Part shown: positions 63,847 through 64,000 of the stretch, in pieces | How positions within the stretch are numbered: the first letter of the stretch is position 1 | Layout: the number at the start of each line of letters is the position of its first letter | Source of the DNA: Elysia crispata | Lineage: Eukaryota; Mollusca; Gastropoda; Plakobranchidae | Assembly (NCBI GenBank): GCA_033675545.1 | Contig: JAWDGP010006596.1 | Location: forward strand, 316,001 to 380,000 | Length of the DNA stretch: 64,000 bases | Reading direction: 5' to 3' | Position numbers and translations under genes: made by a program | Notes under the pieces: model-generated | The model's input: only the letters and a program-made list of their open reading frames with translations | Told to the model about the DNA's origin: nothing | Databases searched by the model: none

Positions 63847-64000
63847 CAAACGAAGTGAATTTATTTTTAGTTGTAGGCAATATTTTTAATAGTTAGGACC
63901 TACCTTCTCCTAAGTCGTTACATATTTGTTTAAAATCTTTTTGTTCAATTGTTTTTAGATATTACTGCAAACGCTAATGATGGTTCATAGTTCGTCATAC

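Overview
The window looks like intergenic and intronic DNA from an animal nuclear genome. It is AT-rich, saturated with long (AG/CT)n, (ATT)n, (AT)n and tetranucleotide microsatellites, and carries a Penelope-like retroelement with a GIY-YIG endonuclease. Its genes are split by long introns and have TATA boxes. Microsatellite style and gene content suggest a marine invertebrate, most likely a gastropod mollusc; that is inference, since no marker gene is present.

The only host genes I can support are four paralogues, here called A to D, of a small secreted cysteine-rich family I do not recognise. All four keep the same 14 cysteines: C-x3-C-x3-C-x24-C-x3-C-x3-C-x-C-x3-C-x3-C-x6-C-x12..15-C-x6-C-x3-C-x3-C. 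A (24.4-30.6 kb) and B (38.25-44.9 kb) are on the + strand. C (55.9-54.0 kb) and D (about 63.8-62.7 kb) are on the - strand, so the two pairs face each other. Each has a tiny first coding exon of 7 to 10 bases (weaker evidence for D) and a phase-1 intron inside the signal peptide. A and B have a second, phase-0 intron with a GC donor between Cys4 and Cys5. C and D lack it. Broken copies of exon 2 lie inside intron 1 of both C and D and end in CT/GA microsatellite.

Layout: 1-24 kb is gene-free, with many microsatellites, a MITE-like element with a TA target, a two-unit tandem duplication near 5 kb, and a large inverted duplication (arms 10.83-12.29 and 19.26-20.83 kb). 24-31 kb is gene A. 31-38 kb is non-coding, with a mosaic of trinucleotide repeats followed by a decayed minisatellite. 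38-45 kb is gene B, whose second intron holds a composite Penelope-like insertion (full-length unit, tandem partial copy, inverted partial copy). 45-54 kb is non-coding with repeats. 54-56 kb is gene C. 56-62.6 kb is non-coding. 62.6-64 kb is gene D, whose first exon is only tentatively placed.

The shared architecture says the genes arose by local duplication. Products are predicted to be exported and disulfide-rich, probably helical because of the C-x3-C and C-x6-C spacings. Function is unknown.
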